From NCBI RefSeq assembly GCF_002269345.1, contig NZ_CP022889.1, forward strand, positions 930,001 through 994,000: a DNA stretch of 64,000 bases. Direction: 5' to 3'. The stretch is from Tsuneonella mangrovi. Lineage in GTDB: Bacteria; Pseudomonadota; Alphaproteobacteria; Sphingomonadales; Sphingomonadaceae. Below the pieces are notes generated by a model. That model made no database searches, had not been told where the DNA came from, and was given only the letters and a program-made list of their open reading frames with translations. Positions 10,287 to 18,334 of the stretch are shown here, piece by piece. Numbering within the stretch: the stretch's first letter is position 1; each line of letters starts with the position of its first letter. The translations under genes and the position numbers were made by a program.

Positions 10287-11106
10287 CCTGCCGCCGATCC
10301 GCGAAGTCATCCAGCGGCACGGCCTGAGCGCGAGCAAGGCGCTGGGGCAGAACTTCCTGCTCGACGAGCGGTTACTGAGCCGGATCGCCGCGATCCCGGG
10401 CAGTCTCGACGGCAAGGCGGTGCTCGAAATCGGCCCCGGGCCCGGCGGGCTCACCCGCGCGCTGCTGCGTGCCGGGGCCAAAGTGACCGCAATCGAGATG
10501 GATCGCCGCTGCCTGCCTGCGCTCGCCGAACTCGACGCCGCGTTCCCCGGCCAGCTGGCAGTGGTCGAAGGCGACGCGATGAAGCTCGATCACGATGCCT
10601 TGCTAGGCGAGCCATACGCGGTGCTCGCCAACTTGCCCTACAACGTCGGTACCGCGCTGTTCGTGCGCTGGCTCGGCGGAGAGGCGTGGCCCCCGCAATG
10701 GACTTCGCTCACGCTGATGTTCCAGCTCGAAGTTGCCCAGCGGATCGTCGCGCAATCCGGGACTGGCGCTTATGGGCGATTGGCGCTGCTGGCCCAGTGG
10801 CGCAGCAATGCGAGGCTGGCGATGAAAGTCCATCGCAGCGCGTTCACCCCGCCGCCCAAGGTGATGAGCGCGGTAGTCCACGTCGAACCGAAGGAACAAC
10901 CCGAAGGCGTTTCCGCCCGCACGCTCGAGCGCCTGACCGAAGCCGCCTTCGGCCAGCGCCGCAAGATGCTGCGCCAGAGCCTCAAGGGCGTGTCCGGTGC
11001 AATCGCTGCCCTGGAGGCGGTCGGCATTGACCCGCAGCGCCGCGCGGAAACGGTTTCGGTGGATGAGTTCGTCGCACTCGCCCGTGCGCTGGATGCAGCC
11101 GCCTAG
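10279..11106 (+). CDS. rsmA: 16S rRNA dimethyladenosine transferase (m6(2)A1518/A1519)
   Basis: 275 aa; dimethylates the two adjacent adenines in the 3' terminal hairpin of 16S r[14 protein letters not shown] (23-33), SAM-binding [10 protein letters not shown] (50-59) and catalytic NLPY (118-121) are all visible, with the C-terminal [11 protein letters not shown] typical of KsgA. ATG 10279 lies inside the end of pdxA. A GTG 6 codons upstream is possible but less likely. Confidence 0.98.
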   Translation: MVDLPPIREVIQRHGLSASKALGQNFLLDERLLSRIAAIPGSLDGKAVLEIGPGPGGLTRALLRAGAKVTAIEMDRRCLPALAELDAAFPGQLAVVEGDAMKLDHDALLGEPYAVLANLPYNVGTALFVRWLGGEAWPPQWTSLTLMFQLEVAQRIVAQSGTGAYGRLALLAQWRSNARLAMKVHRSAFTPPPKVMSAVVHVEPKEQPEGVSARTLERLTEAAFGQRRKMLRQSLKGVSGAIAALEAVGIDPQRRAETVSVDEFVALARALDAAA

Positions 11107-11129
11107 ACACCCCCTAGACACCAAAACCT

Positions 11130-12353
11130 ATGTCTCTAGAGCGGTTGCACATGCAACAACTCGCCCAGACCCTTGCCGACCGGATCGACCAGGACGCGAT
11201 GCTCGCTAACGCGACAGCGTGGAGCGCGGTCAACACCGGCACCGCCAACCTTGCCGGGTTGGCCGTGCAGGCACAGCTGCTGGCCGATGCGTTCGCCGCG
11301 CTGCCGGGAACGATCGAACTGGTCGAACCTGCGCCGGTGACAGCGATCGACAGCGCAGGTCACGAAGTCGAGAAAGCGCACGGCCAGCACATGGTCCTAC
11401 GGGTGCGACCCGCTGCCGAGCGGCGTTTCCTGTTCACCGGGCACATGGACACCGTGTTTCCCGCCGATCACTCGTTCCAGGGCCAGACATGGCTCGATGA
11501 GGAGACGCTCAACGGGCCCGGCCTAGCCGACATGAAGGGCGGCCTGGCAGTGATCCTTCATTCGCTGGCCGCGTTCGAGACGCTGCCCGAGGCGCAGCGC
11601 GTCGGCTACGACGTGCTGGTCAACGCCGACGAAGAGACCGGCTCGCTGTCGTCCTCCGCTCTCATCGAGCAGCTCGCGCAGGGCAAATATGCAGCGCTGA
11701 CTTACGAGCCGAGCGCGCTGCCTGACGGCACTCTCGCCCACGCGCGCGGCGGCAGCGGCAACTATTCGCTCACCGTTACCGGCAAGTCGGCCCACGCCGG
11801 GCGTAACCCGCTCGACGGGCGCAACGCGATCGTCGCGGCCGCCACGCTGGCGGTGCGGCTCAAGGACTTGCAGCGCGACGATATCAGCGTGAACCCCGCC
11901 AAGATCGAAGGCGGCGCGGCCAACAACGTCGTGCCGGACCACGCGATCCTGCGGTTCAACATTCGCCCCAAGGCACCCGACGCTGCTGAGCGGTTTATTA
12001 ATGAAATGAATGCTCTGCTGGGCGAAGTTAAACAGTCGCAGGAAGTCGATATTGCGGTCCACGGCGGGATCACCCGTCCGCCCAAGCCGGTCGGTGCGCG
12101 AGCACAGAAGCTGTTCGACCTTGTGCGGGATTGCGGCGCAGTGCTTGGTCAGGAAATCGGCTGGCAACCTTCCGGCGGAGTATGCGACGGCAACAACATT
12201 GCCGCCACTGGCGTGCCCGTGGTCGATACGATGGGCGTGCGTGGCGGCAAGATCCACTCGCCCGACGAATTCATGATCGTCCCTTCGCTGTCCGAACGCG
12301 CGGCGCTGTCCGCACTCGTCCTCTCGCAACTCGCATCCGGAGACGCCTTGTGA
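11130..12353 (+). CDS. M20 family metallohydrolase in the ast (arginine succinyltransferase) operon
   Basis: 407 aa M20/ArgE-DapE-type amidohydrolase. Zinc ligands and catalytic residues are intact: GHMDT (His105, Asp107), ADMKGG (Asp134), DEETG (Glu168/Glu169) and a C-terminal HSPDE histidine. A dimerisation lid starts near HARGGSGNYSLTVTGKSAHAG. Family members remove acyl groups from amino acids (acetylornithine, succinyl-diaminopimelate). The stop overlaps the astA start by 4 nt (GTGA), so the gene is coupled to arginine succinyltransferase. Inference: the substrate may be an N-succinyl amino acid of that pathway, for example N2-succinylornithine. ATG 11130 is used; ATG 11151 is an alternative and neither has a strong Shine-Dalgarno. 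Confidence 0.85.
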   Translation: MSLERLHMQQLAQTLADRIDQDAMLANATAWSAVNTGTANLAGLAVQAQLLADAFAALPGTIELVEPAPVTAIDSAGHEVEKAHGQHMVLRVRPAAERRFLFTGHMDTVFPADHSFQGQTWLDEETLNGPGLADMKGGLAVILHSLAAFETLPEAQRVGYDVLVNADEETGSLSSSALIEQLAQGKYAALTYEPSALPDGTLAHARGGSGNYSLTVTGKSAHAGRNPLDGRNAIVAAATLAVRLKDLQRDDISVNPAKIEGGAANNVVPDHAILRFNIRPKAPDAAERFINEMNALLGEVKQSQEVDIAVHGGITRPPKPVGARAQKLFDLVRDCGAVLGQEIGWQPSGGVCDGNNIAATGVPVVDTMGVRGGKIHSPDEFMIVPSLSERAALSALVLSQLASGDAL

Positions 12354-13366
12354 GCTTCCTCCTGCGCTCGGCGCGCATGTCCGACCTCGAGCCGCTGTAC
12401 GAAATGGCCAAGCTGACCGGCGGCGGGTTTACCAACCTGCCGGCCGACCGCCCGGCGCTGACAACCAAGCTCGAACGCGCCGCTGACGCATTCGGCCGCG
12501 ATGAGGACACGCTGGCCGACGAGCAATTCGTGCTGGTGCTCGAAAACGCGCAGACAGGCGCGGTGCGCGGCACTTGCCAACTGATGACGCAGGTCGGCCA
12601 GCGCTGGCCGTTCTATTCGTATCGCCTGACCACCCTCACCCAGCATTCCAAGGAGCTCGACCGCACGGTGCGCGCGGAAATGCTCAGCCTCGTCACCGAC
12701 CTCGAAGGGGCGAGCGAAGTGGGCGGGCTGTTCCTCCATCCGGGCGAGCGCGCGGGCGGGCTCGGCCTGCTGCTGGCGCGCAGCCGCTACATCTTCATCG
12801 CGATGCACCGTGCGCGCTTTGCCGACCGCATCCTCGCCGAGCTGCGCGGGATCATCGACGAGCGCGGCGGAAGCCCGTTTTGGGACGGGGTCGCGGGCCG
12901 GTTCTTCGGGATGAGCTTCCAGGATGCGGACTATTTCAACGCGATCAACGGCAACCAGTTCATCGCCGACCTGATGCCCAAGCACCCGGTCTATATTGCG
13001 ATGCTGCAGGAGGCCGCCCGCACCGCGATCGGCGTGCCGCATCCTACCGGGCGTGCGGCGATGCGGATGCTCGAAAACGAAGGCTTCCGCTACACCGGCT
13101 ACGTCGACATTTTCGACGGCGGCCCCACGATGACCGCGCAGACCGACGATGTTGCCTCGATCGCCAATTCGAAGGCAGCAAAGATTTCCGGTGTCGATCT
13201 CGACAAGGGGGAAAAGGCTATCCTCGCCTGCGGCCACTTGCAGGACTTCCGCAGCTGCTACGGCATCCGCGAATTCGCCGATGACGGCTCGATCCGGATC
13301 GACGCGCAAGCGGCCGACCTGCTCGACGTGAGCGTAGGCGACACAGTGTGGAGCGTCGCGAGGTAG
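12350..13366 (+). CDS. astA: Arginine N-succinyltransferase
   Basis: 338 aa, the usual AstA length. Transfers succinyl from succinyl-CoA to arginine, the first step of the AST catabolic pathway. The N-terminus LLRSARMSDLEPLYEMAKL followed by GGGFTNLPADR is the AstA signature. Acetyltransferase-fold motifs follow (EVGGLFLHPGER; GLLLARSRY). GTG 12350 overlaps the stop of the M20 hydrolase. No astC, astD or astE lies in the window. Confidence 0.96.
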   Translation: MSFLLRSARMSDLEPLYEMAKLTGGGFTNLPADRPALTTKLERAADAFGRDEDTLADEQFVLVLENAQTGAVRGTCQLMTQVGQRWPFYSYRLTTLTQHSKELDRTVRAEMLSLVTDLEGASEVGGLFLHPGERAGGLGLLLARSRYIFIAMHRARFADRILAELRGIIDERGGSPFWDGVAGRFFGMSFQDADYFNAINGNQFIADLMPKHPVYIAMLQEAARTAIGVPHPTGRAAMRMLENEGFRYTGYVDIFDGGPTMTAQTDDVASIANSKAAKISGVDLDKGEKAILACGHLQDFRSCYGIREFADDGSIRIDAQAADLLDVSVGDTVWSVAR

Positions 13367-13378
13367 TCAACTTGGTCC

Positions 13379-13441
13379 GTTCGTGTCGAGCGAAGTCGAG
13401 ACACGAGCCGCAAACGGTTCTCGACTTCGCTCGAACCGAAC
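13379..13441. repeat. Intergenic inverted repeat (REP/BIME-like) between astA and astB
   Basis: Two perfect 16-nt complementary arms, TCGAGCGAAGTCGAGA (13386-13401) and TCTCGACTTCGCTCGA (13419-13434), flank a 17-nt loop. GTTCG/CGAAC-type bases at the ends give partial extra pairing. The arms are themselves near-palindromic (TCGA...TCGA). From memory, elements with this core recur in Sphingomonadales intergenic regions, but no second copy was noticed here. It would form a strong hairpin in the ast mRNA 12 nt after astA and just ahead of the astB Shine-Dalgarno. Confidence 0.85.
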
Positions 13442-13451
13442 GGAGGTAGCA

Positions 13452-14699
13452 TTGGTCACCGAAATCAATTTCGACGGGATCGTCGGGCCGAGCCACAACT
13501 ACGCCGGCCTCAGCCTCGGCAACCTTGCCGCGACAAGCCATGCGGGCGACGCCAGCTATCCGCGCGCCGCCGCACTGCAAGGTATCGCCAAGATGCGCCA
13601 CAACATGGCGCTGGGCCTGCCGCAGGGCTTCTTCGTGCCGCTGCCCCGCCCCAACCCCGATTACCTGCCGCGGCTTGGCGCCACTCCGGAGACCGATCCG
13701 GTGCTGACCGCGCAGTCGTGGTCGGCCAGTTCGATGTGGACCGCCAATGCGGCCACCGTCAGCCCTGCGCCTGACAGCGCAGACGGGCGCTGCCACCTGA
13801 CCCCGGCGAACCTCGTCACCATGCCGCACCGGGCGCAGGAATGGCCCGATACCATGCGCCAGCTCGCGCTTGCGTTTGCAGACCGCACGCATTTCGCGCT
13901 GCACGATCCGGTCCCGCCGACTTTCGGTGACGAAGGCGCGGCCAACCATATGCGGCTGTGCGAAGGGCACGGCGCGCCAGGGGTCGAAGTGTTCGTTTAT
14001 GGCCGCAGCGGCGGCGCATTCCCCGCCCGCCAGCACGAGCAGGCCAGCCGCGCGGTCGCTCGCCTGCACGGCCTCGACCCGGCTCGGACTGTCTTCGTCG
14101 AACAGGCCCCCGAAGCGATCGCCGCCGGGGCATTCCACAATGACGTGGTCTCGGTCGCCAACGAGCGGGTGCTGTTCACCCATGCCGAGGCCTTCGCCGA
14201 CCAGCAAGGCGCCTACGATGCGATCCGCGCGAAATTTCCCGCGCTCGAAGTGGTTGAAGTGCCTTCCGATGCGGTGTCGCTCGGCGAAGCGATCAAGACC
14301 TACCTGTTCAATGCGCAGCTGCTCACGCTGCCAAGCGGAGAGATGGGCCTGGTAGTGCCGACCGAATGCACCGACAGCCCGGCGGTGAGTGCGTGGCTCG
14401 ATTCGATGGTGGCGAGCAACGGCCCGATCCGCCGCGTCCTGCCGGTCGACGTGCGGCAATCGATGGCCAACGGCGGCGGCCCGGCGTGCCTGCGGCTGCG
14501 GGTGGTGGCTGATCCGGCGACGGTCGACCCGCGGTTCATCTTGAGCGAAGCCAAGGCCGACCTGCTCGAACGCACGATCACCGCCAACTGGCCCGAACAG
14601 ATCGACATGGCCGACGTCGGCAATCCGGCGCTGGCGAAGGACATCGTCGCTGCGCGGCAGGCCCTGCTCGAAGCGCTCGATCTATCCGAACTGGGTTAA
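13452..14699 (+). CDS. astB: N-succinylarginine dihydrolase
   Basis: 415 aa. Hydrolyses N2-succinylarginine to N2-succinylornithine, CO2 and two ammonia. The start is TTG 13452, set by GGAGG at 13441-13445. It gives LVTEINFDGIVGPSHNYAGLS, matching known AstB N-termini. The catalytic triad region is present: Glu in GDEGAANHMRL, His229 in FHNDVVSVANE and nucleophile Cys346 in NGGGPACLRLR. It lies 85 bp after astA, separated by the inverted repeat. Confidence 0.97.
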   Translation: MVTEINFDGIVGPSHNYAGLSLGNLAATSHAGDASYPRAAALQGIAKMRHNMALGLPQGFFVPLPRPNPDYLPRLGATPETDPVLTAQSWSASSMWTANAATVSPAPDSADGRCHLTPANLVTMPHRAQEWPDTMRQLALAFADRTHFALHDPVPPTFGDEGAANHMRLCEGHGAPGVEVFVYGRSGGAFPARQHEQASRAVARLHGLDPARTVFVEQAPEAIAAGAFHNDVVSVANERVLFTHAEAFADQQGAYDAIRAKFPALEVVEVPSDAVSLGEAIKTYLFNAQLLTLPSGEMGLVVPTECTDSPAVSAWLDSMVASNGPIRRVLPVDVRQSMANGGGPACLRLRVVADPATVDPRFILSEAKADLLERTITANWPEQIDMADVGNPALAKDIVAARQALLEALDLSELG

Positions 14700-14819
14700 C
14701 GCGCTGGACTGTCCGTCGGCAGCGTTTACAATAGCTTCCACGTTAACCACTGCGTTCCGCAGGAATCCGTCACTGGCACGGTAATTGCTGCAGAGGGCGT
14801 TAAGGATTTCGGGGAAACC

Positions 14820-15077
14820 ATGCTGCGCAAGATAGGCCGCCTGTTCGTGATCAAGACGCGCTTCGAAGCGTGCCTGATCATCTACGCGCTGGCCCTTGGC
14901 GCATGCGAGCGCGGCATCGTCTACATGCACCAGTTCCCCGGCTTCGGCGGCAAGCTGCTGTTTGTCGCCGCTACCGGATCGGTGTTCTTGGCCGGCGCGA
15001 AGATCTTCGACTGCCTGAAGTTCGAGAAGGAAAGGCGCGAGGCTGAGGCGGCTACAGCCGAGGCGAGCGCCGGCTGA
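14820..15077 (+). CDS. Small conserved-looking membrane protein, unknown function
   Basis: 85 aa. Two hydrophobic stretches (about 16-33 and 45-63) are separated by a short polar turn and followed by a charged Glu/Lys/Ala-rich tail (KFEKERREAEAA...). The start ATG 14820 has GGGGAAA 3-9 nt upstream, and a TTTACAATAG element that could be part of a promoter lies near 14725. No enzyme motif is seen. The arrangement suggests an inner-membrane protein with a cytoplasmic tail. It resembles uncharacterised sphingomonad proteins by general character only. Confidence 0.7.
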   Translation: MLRKIGRLFVIKTRFEACLIIYALALGACERGIVYMHQFPGFGGKLLFVAATGSVFLAGAKIFDCLKFEKERREAEAATAEASAG

Positions 15078-15180
15078 CGGTCTATTTGCACATTACGACA
15101 CGTGTAAGTGGGGGTTTCTGTTGCTAGGCACCCCCGGGCCCCCGGTTTCCGATTCTGTTACCCGGTTCGGTCCGAACCGT

Positions 15181-15452
15181 GCTCATAGCTTTGTAAGATC
15201 AGGCCGTTAGGCCGTCAGGTTACGCAGCGAGAGCAAGTGCTTCGTTGTCGTTGGCACTTATGAGTTTTGAGCCTTTAACGGGTTACTCAGCCCGGGCGAA
15301 AACAGTGCTTTTCAACACACGTCGATCCTGGTTCGGCCCCGTCATCGTGCCCTCTATTGAGAGGAGCGGTGGTGGAGCCGCCGGGTACTGCCCCCGGGTC
15401 CGCTGTGCCTATTGCACACCGCAATTTATCGCCATAGCCCGCCGAAACGGGC
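15181..15452 (-). ncRNA. ssrA: Circularly permuted two-piece tmRNA (alphaproteobacterial ssrA)
   Basis: tmRNA rescues stalled ribosomes. On the minus strand the acceptor piece comes first. It contains CCCGGGGGCAGTACCCGG (T-arm) and ends GGCTCCACCA at 15370, with CCA encoded. An intervening segment of about 29 nt (15341-15369) follows. The coding piece then begins GGGGCCGAACCAGGATCGAC at 15340. GGGGCCG pairs with CGGCTCC as the acceptor stem. The tag frame (15255-15220) encodes ANDNEALALAA and a TAA. This order (3' piece before 5' piece) is the known alphaproteobacterial permutation. The outer ends are approximate; hairpins continue to about 15110. Confidence 0.95.
15220..15255 (-). other. tmRNA proteolysis-tag reading frame (ANDNEALALAA-stop)
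   Basis: GCC resume codon at 15255-15253, then codons for A-N-D-N-E-A-L-A-L-A-A and TAA at 15222-15220. The AND start and the LAA end match the degron logic of known tags (SspB/ClpX recognition). Confidence 0.95.
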
Positions 15453-15458
15453 ACACCT

Positions 15459-15486
15459 TATATAGGCGCTGGGTGCTTAATGTGAA
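15459..15486 (-). promoter_or_regulatory. ssrA: Likely ssrA promoter
   Basis: On the minus strand TTCACA (15486-15481), 16 nt, then TATATA (15464-15459) would place transcription start near 15452, about 80 nt before the encoded CCA of the acceptor piece. It is one of the few AT-rich spots in the region. Confidence 0.6.
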
Positions 15487-15508
15487 GTGAGCGGAGGTTT
15501 TGTCTCAT

Positions 15509-15528
15509 GCAGCCGCATCTGCGGCTGC
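15509..15528. repeat. Short perfect hairpin in the ssrA-mscL gap
   Basis: GCAGCCGCA (15509-15517), 2 nt, TGCGGCTGC (15520-15528). It lies 118 nt past the mscL stop on the minus strand with no T-run. It may end mscL transcription or insulate ssrA. The rest of 15487-15646 shows no gene. Confidence 0.4.
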
Positions 15529-15646
15529 GCCCTCCCGGCTGCTCCCCTCGCTAAGCTACGGGGCCGGTCCGGGCGCGCATTCGCGCTTGCGGCCGCGGTG
15601 CGACCGGGGGACCGTCATCGTCAGCCCCCCGGATGGGCGAGCCTGG

Positions 15647-16066
15647 CTACTTCTTCAAAGCATCGCGGATTTCGGTCAGCAGGTCGATCTCGCTCGGGCC
15701 GGCCGGTGCCGCCTCTTCCTCGACCTTGTTCCGCTCCATCAACTTGGTGGTGTAGCGGACCATCAGGAAGATGATGAACGCCAGGATCAGGAAGTTGATC
15801 ACCACCGAGATGAAATCGCCCCACGCGAACACGTTGGCGCCCGCTTCGCGCGCTGCGGCGAGCGAGCTGCCGGGTGCAACGGTGCCGCTGAGCACGACGT
15901 ACTTCGCCGAGAAATCGACATCGCCGAAGATCGCACCGACGATCGGCATGATCAGGTCGGCTGTGAGCGCGCTGACAATCTTGGCGAACGCCGCGCCGAT
16001 GATCACCGCGACGGCGAGGTCCATCACGTTACCCTTGGCGATAAATGCCTTGAAATCCGCAAGCAT
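15647..16066 (-). CDS. mscL: Large-conductance mechanosensitive channel
   Basis: 139 aa. Pentameric inner-membrane emergency valve opened by membrane tension. The N-terminal amphipathic [23 protein letters not shown]1 (about 15-43), a periplasmic loop, TM2 (about 77-100, [15 protein letters not shown]) and the C-terminal helix ([14 protein letters not shown]) are all present. ATG 16066 has GGGAGG upstream. It is divergent from the lemA operon. Confidence 0.97.
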   Translation of the reverse strand: MLADFKAFIAKGNVMDLAVAVIIGAAFAKIVSALTADLIMPIVGAIFGDVDFSAKYVVLSGTVAPGSSLAAAREAGANVFAWGDFISVVINFLILAFIIFLMVRYTTKLMERNKVEEEAAPAGPSEIDLLTEIRDALKK

Positions 16067-16183
16067 AGCGATCCTCCCTGAGTTTTTCGGGTACAGTTGT
16101 GTGCCATCATGGCGGCACGGTGCCAAGGGCGAATCCGGGTTGCTCCCCAACCGCTTGCAGCACGAAATTCGGGCGAGGTTTCC

Positions 16184-16211
16184 TTGAATCGGGCTGAGGG
16201 TGTGCTATCTT
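16184..16211 (+). promoter_or_regulatory. Candidate promoter of the lemA-TPM operon
   Basis: TTGAAT (16184-16189), 16 nt, TATCTT (16206-16211); transcription would start near 16218, leaving a leader of about 45 nt that contains GAGGAG (near 16246). Confidence 0.45.
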
Positions 16212-16263
16212 CACAATACAGACCGCGCGCGGTCCGCGTGCGACCAGAGGAGTGTGTTCTCAA

Positions 16264-16941
16264 ATGGATATTCGTTCTTTCGGCCGCTTTGCGCTGATCG
16301 CGCTGGCCTCGCTTGGCCTCGCCTCGTGCGGCATCAATACCGTCCCGACCAAGGAAGAGGCAGCGAAGGCCCAGTGGGGCGTGGTGCAGAGCGCCTACCA
16401 GCGCCGCGCAGACCTGATCCCCAACCTCGTGCAGACGGTGAAGGCTGCTGCCACTTCCGAAAACCAGATTCTCACCAATGTGATCGAAGCCCGTGCCAAG
16501 GCAACCGCGATCAACGTCACCACGCAGGACCTGTCGAACCCCGAGACGTTCAACAAGTTCCAGGCCGCGCAGAACCAGCTGACGCAGGCGCTTGGACAGC
16601 TGCGCACCGTGGTCGAGAAGTACCCCGAGCTGCAAAGCCAGCAGCGCTTTGCCGACCTGATGACCGCGCTCGAAGGTTCGGAAAACCGCATCAATGTGGA
16701 GCGCGACCGCTACAACCAAGCGGCGCAGGATTATAACACCACGATCCGCACCTTCCCCTCGATCATGGCGGCGAAGATCGTCTACGGCTCGAAGCCGCTG
16801 TCGTACTTCACCGCCGCGCCAAATGCCGACACCGCGCCGAGCGTCGATTTCGGCAACATGGGCGCGAGCCCAGGTGCCGCACCCGGCGGTGCGAACGATA
16901 ATGCCGCCCCCGGTGCCGCGCCTGCTGCTGCAGGGCAGTGA
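16264..16941 (+). CDS. LemA family lipoprotein
   Basis: 225 aa. A signal peptide with lipobox LASC (Cys near residue 20) predicts lipid anchoring. LemA-family body: QWGVVQSAYQRRADLIPNLVQTVK, a long three-helix bundle (VIEARAKATA, QLTQALGQLRTVVEKYPEL, ENRINVERDRYN) and YNTTIRTFPS. The last 40 residues are Ala/Gly/Pro-rich and disordered-looking. ATG 16264 is preferred; the GTG at 16252 would abut the GAGGAG. LemA genes usually sit next to TPM-domain genes, as here. The biochemical role is not established. Confidence 0.93.
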   Translation: MDIRSFGRFALIALASLGLASCGINTVPTKEEAAKAQWGVVQSAYQRRADLIPNLVQTVKAAATSENQILTNVIEARAKATAINVTTQDLSNPETFNKFQAAQNQLTQALGQLRTVVEKYPELQSQQRFADLMTALEGSENRINVERDRYNQAAQDYNTTIRTFPSIMAAKIVYGSKPLSYFTAAPNADTAPSVDFGNMGASPGAAPGGANDNAAPGAAPAAAGQ

Positions 16942-16958
16942 ATTAAGGGCATCATCGA

Positions 16959-17501
16959 GTGAAGTGGGTGGCGTGCCTCGTGCTTTTGTCAGTCTTAGCT
17001 GGCTGCGCATCTGCGCGTGCCTATCCACCACGCCCGGAAGGGCCGGTGCTCGATCAGGCCAATGTATTTCCGGTGAGAGACGAAGCCGCGCTCAGCAAGC
17101 GCTTGACCCAATACTGGGCCAAGAGCGGCAATGCGCTGGTCGTGGCCACGATCAGCTCGCTCGAAGGCAAGTCAATCGATGACTACGCTTTGGGCCTGTT
17201 CAACGATTGGGGCATTGGGGATGCAAAGACCAATCGTGGGATTCTCGTGCTTCTTGCGCCGAACGAACGAAAGGTACGAATCGAAATTGGCTGTGGCCTC
17301 GAAGGAGTGATTTCAGACTCCATCGCCAAGCAGGTGATCGAAAATCAGATGACACCGCTCTATCGCCAAGGCCAATTTGAACGTGGCACGATTGCGGGAG
17401 TAGATTCCCTGATCGCTCATCTTCAATCACCTGCTGCGGCGAATGACAATGGTCCGCAAACGCAGCGTTGCCGGGTCGCAGCCAAGGCGAAGGCAGCATG
17501 A
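16959..17501 (+). CDS. TPM-domain lipoprotein, short form
   Basis: 180 aa. A lipobox (LSVLAGC, Cys16) is followed by one TPM domain (about 27-160: GPVLDQANVF, NALVVATISSLEGKSIDDYALGLFNDWGIG, NRGILVLLAPNERKVRIEIG). It lacks the transmembrane helix and glycine tail of its neighbour. GTG 16959 follows AAGGGC. Codon use is somewhat less GC-rich than in the next gene. It overlaps the next gene by 4 nt (ATGA). TPM domains have been linked to phosphatase activity and photosystem repair in other lineages; function here is unknown. Confidence 0.85.
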   Translation: MKWVACLVLLSVLAGCASARAYPPRPEGPVLDQANVFPVRDEAALSKRLTQYWAKSGNALVVATISSLEGKSIDDYALGLFNDWGIGDAKTNRGILVLLAPNERKVRIEIGCGLEGVISDSIAKQVIENQMTPLYRQGQFERGTIAGVDSLIAHLQSPAAANDNGPQTQRCRVAAKAKAA

Positions 17502-18331
17502 CGAATTTGGGCCGCCTTTCGATGTTCCTCGTCGCAATGTTCGCGTTTATCGCGACGCCCGTGGCGGCGCTCGATTTCCCGCCGCATCCCAGCGGACCGA
17601 TCTACGACGAGGCGGGGCTACTCACGCCGGCTGACACGGCAAAGCTCGACCAGCAGCTGCGCGATCTCAACCAGCAGACCGGCGATGCCGTGATCGTCGC
17701 CACGGTCAACAGCCTGCAGGGCGATTCGATCGACGACTTCGCGGTCAAGCTCTACTCCGCATGGGGCATCGGCGGGAAAGAGCGCGACACCGGCGTGCTG
17801 CTGCTGGTTGCACCCAACGAACGCCAGATGCGTATCGAGGTCGGTTATGGCCTGACGCCCTACATCACCGACATTCTCTCGGGCCGGATCATCCGCGACA
17901 TCATGCGTCCGAAATTCAGGGCGGGCGACATGAGCGGCGGGATCGTCGCCGGGGTCGATGCGATCGTCCACCAGTTGTCGTTGAGCCCGACCGACGCCAA
18001 GGCCGTGGCAGAAGCGGCAGCGGCTGCAGAGAAGAATCGCCCGGACGAAAGCGGAATACCCGTTGGCGCGATAATATGGATGATGTTCATCCTGTTCTTC
18101 ATCATCCTGCCGGCCTTCAGTCGACGGAACGGACTGCGCTATCGCAGCGGGATGGGGACCGTAGGCAATATCCTGCTGTGGAGCGCACTCAACGCAGCCA
18201 GCAACAGCGGCCGCGGCGGCAGCTGGGGTGGCGGAGGCGGATTTGGCGGCGGGGGCTTCGGCGGAGGTGGCGGCTTCGGCGGATTCGGTGGCGGCTCGTC
18301 CGGCGGCGGCGGTGCTTCGGGAGGTTGGTAG
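17498..18331 (+). CDS. TPM-domain protein with C-terminal membrane anchor and glycine-rich tail (YgcG-like)
   Basis: 277 aa. Signal peptide (1-24, ...ATPVAA), TPM domain (about 30-165, GDAVIVATVNSLQGDSIDDFAVKLYSAWGIG and NERQMRIEVGYGL), a transmembrane helix (about 188-207), then a GGGGF-type glycine tail (about 235-277). This is the standard YgcG architecture. It looks like a paralogue of the preceding gene (shared SLxGxSIDDxA and APNERxxRIE segments), suggesting local duplication. It overlaps the upstream stop by 4 nt. Confidence 0.93.
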   Translation: MTNLGRLSMFLVAMFAFIATPVAALDFPPHPSGPIYDEAGLLTPADTAKLDQQLRDLNQQTGDAVIVATVNSLQGDSIDDFAVKLYSAWGIGGKERDTGVLLLVAPNERQMRIEVGYGLTPYITDILSGRIIRDIMRPKFRAGDMSGGIVAGVDAIVHQLSLSPTDAKAVAEAAAAAEKNRPDESGIPVGAIIWMMFILFFIILPAFSRRNGLRYRSGMGTVGNILLWSALNAASNSGRGGSWGGGGGFGGGGFGGGGGFGGFGGGSSGGGGASGGW

Positions 18332-18334
18332 GCG

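Noticed and set aside
12149-13309. 386-aa frame on the minus strand opposite astA
   Set aside because: Shadow of astA; composition and lack of motifs.
15245-15490. 81-aa frame on the plus strand
   Set aside because: Runs through the antisense of ssrA, which has a firm RNA identification.
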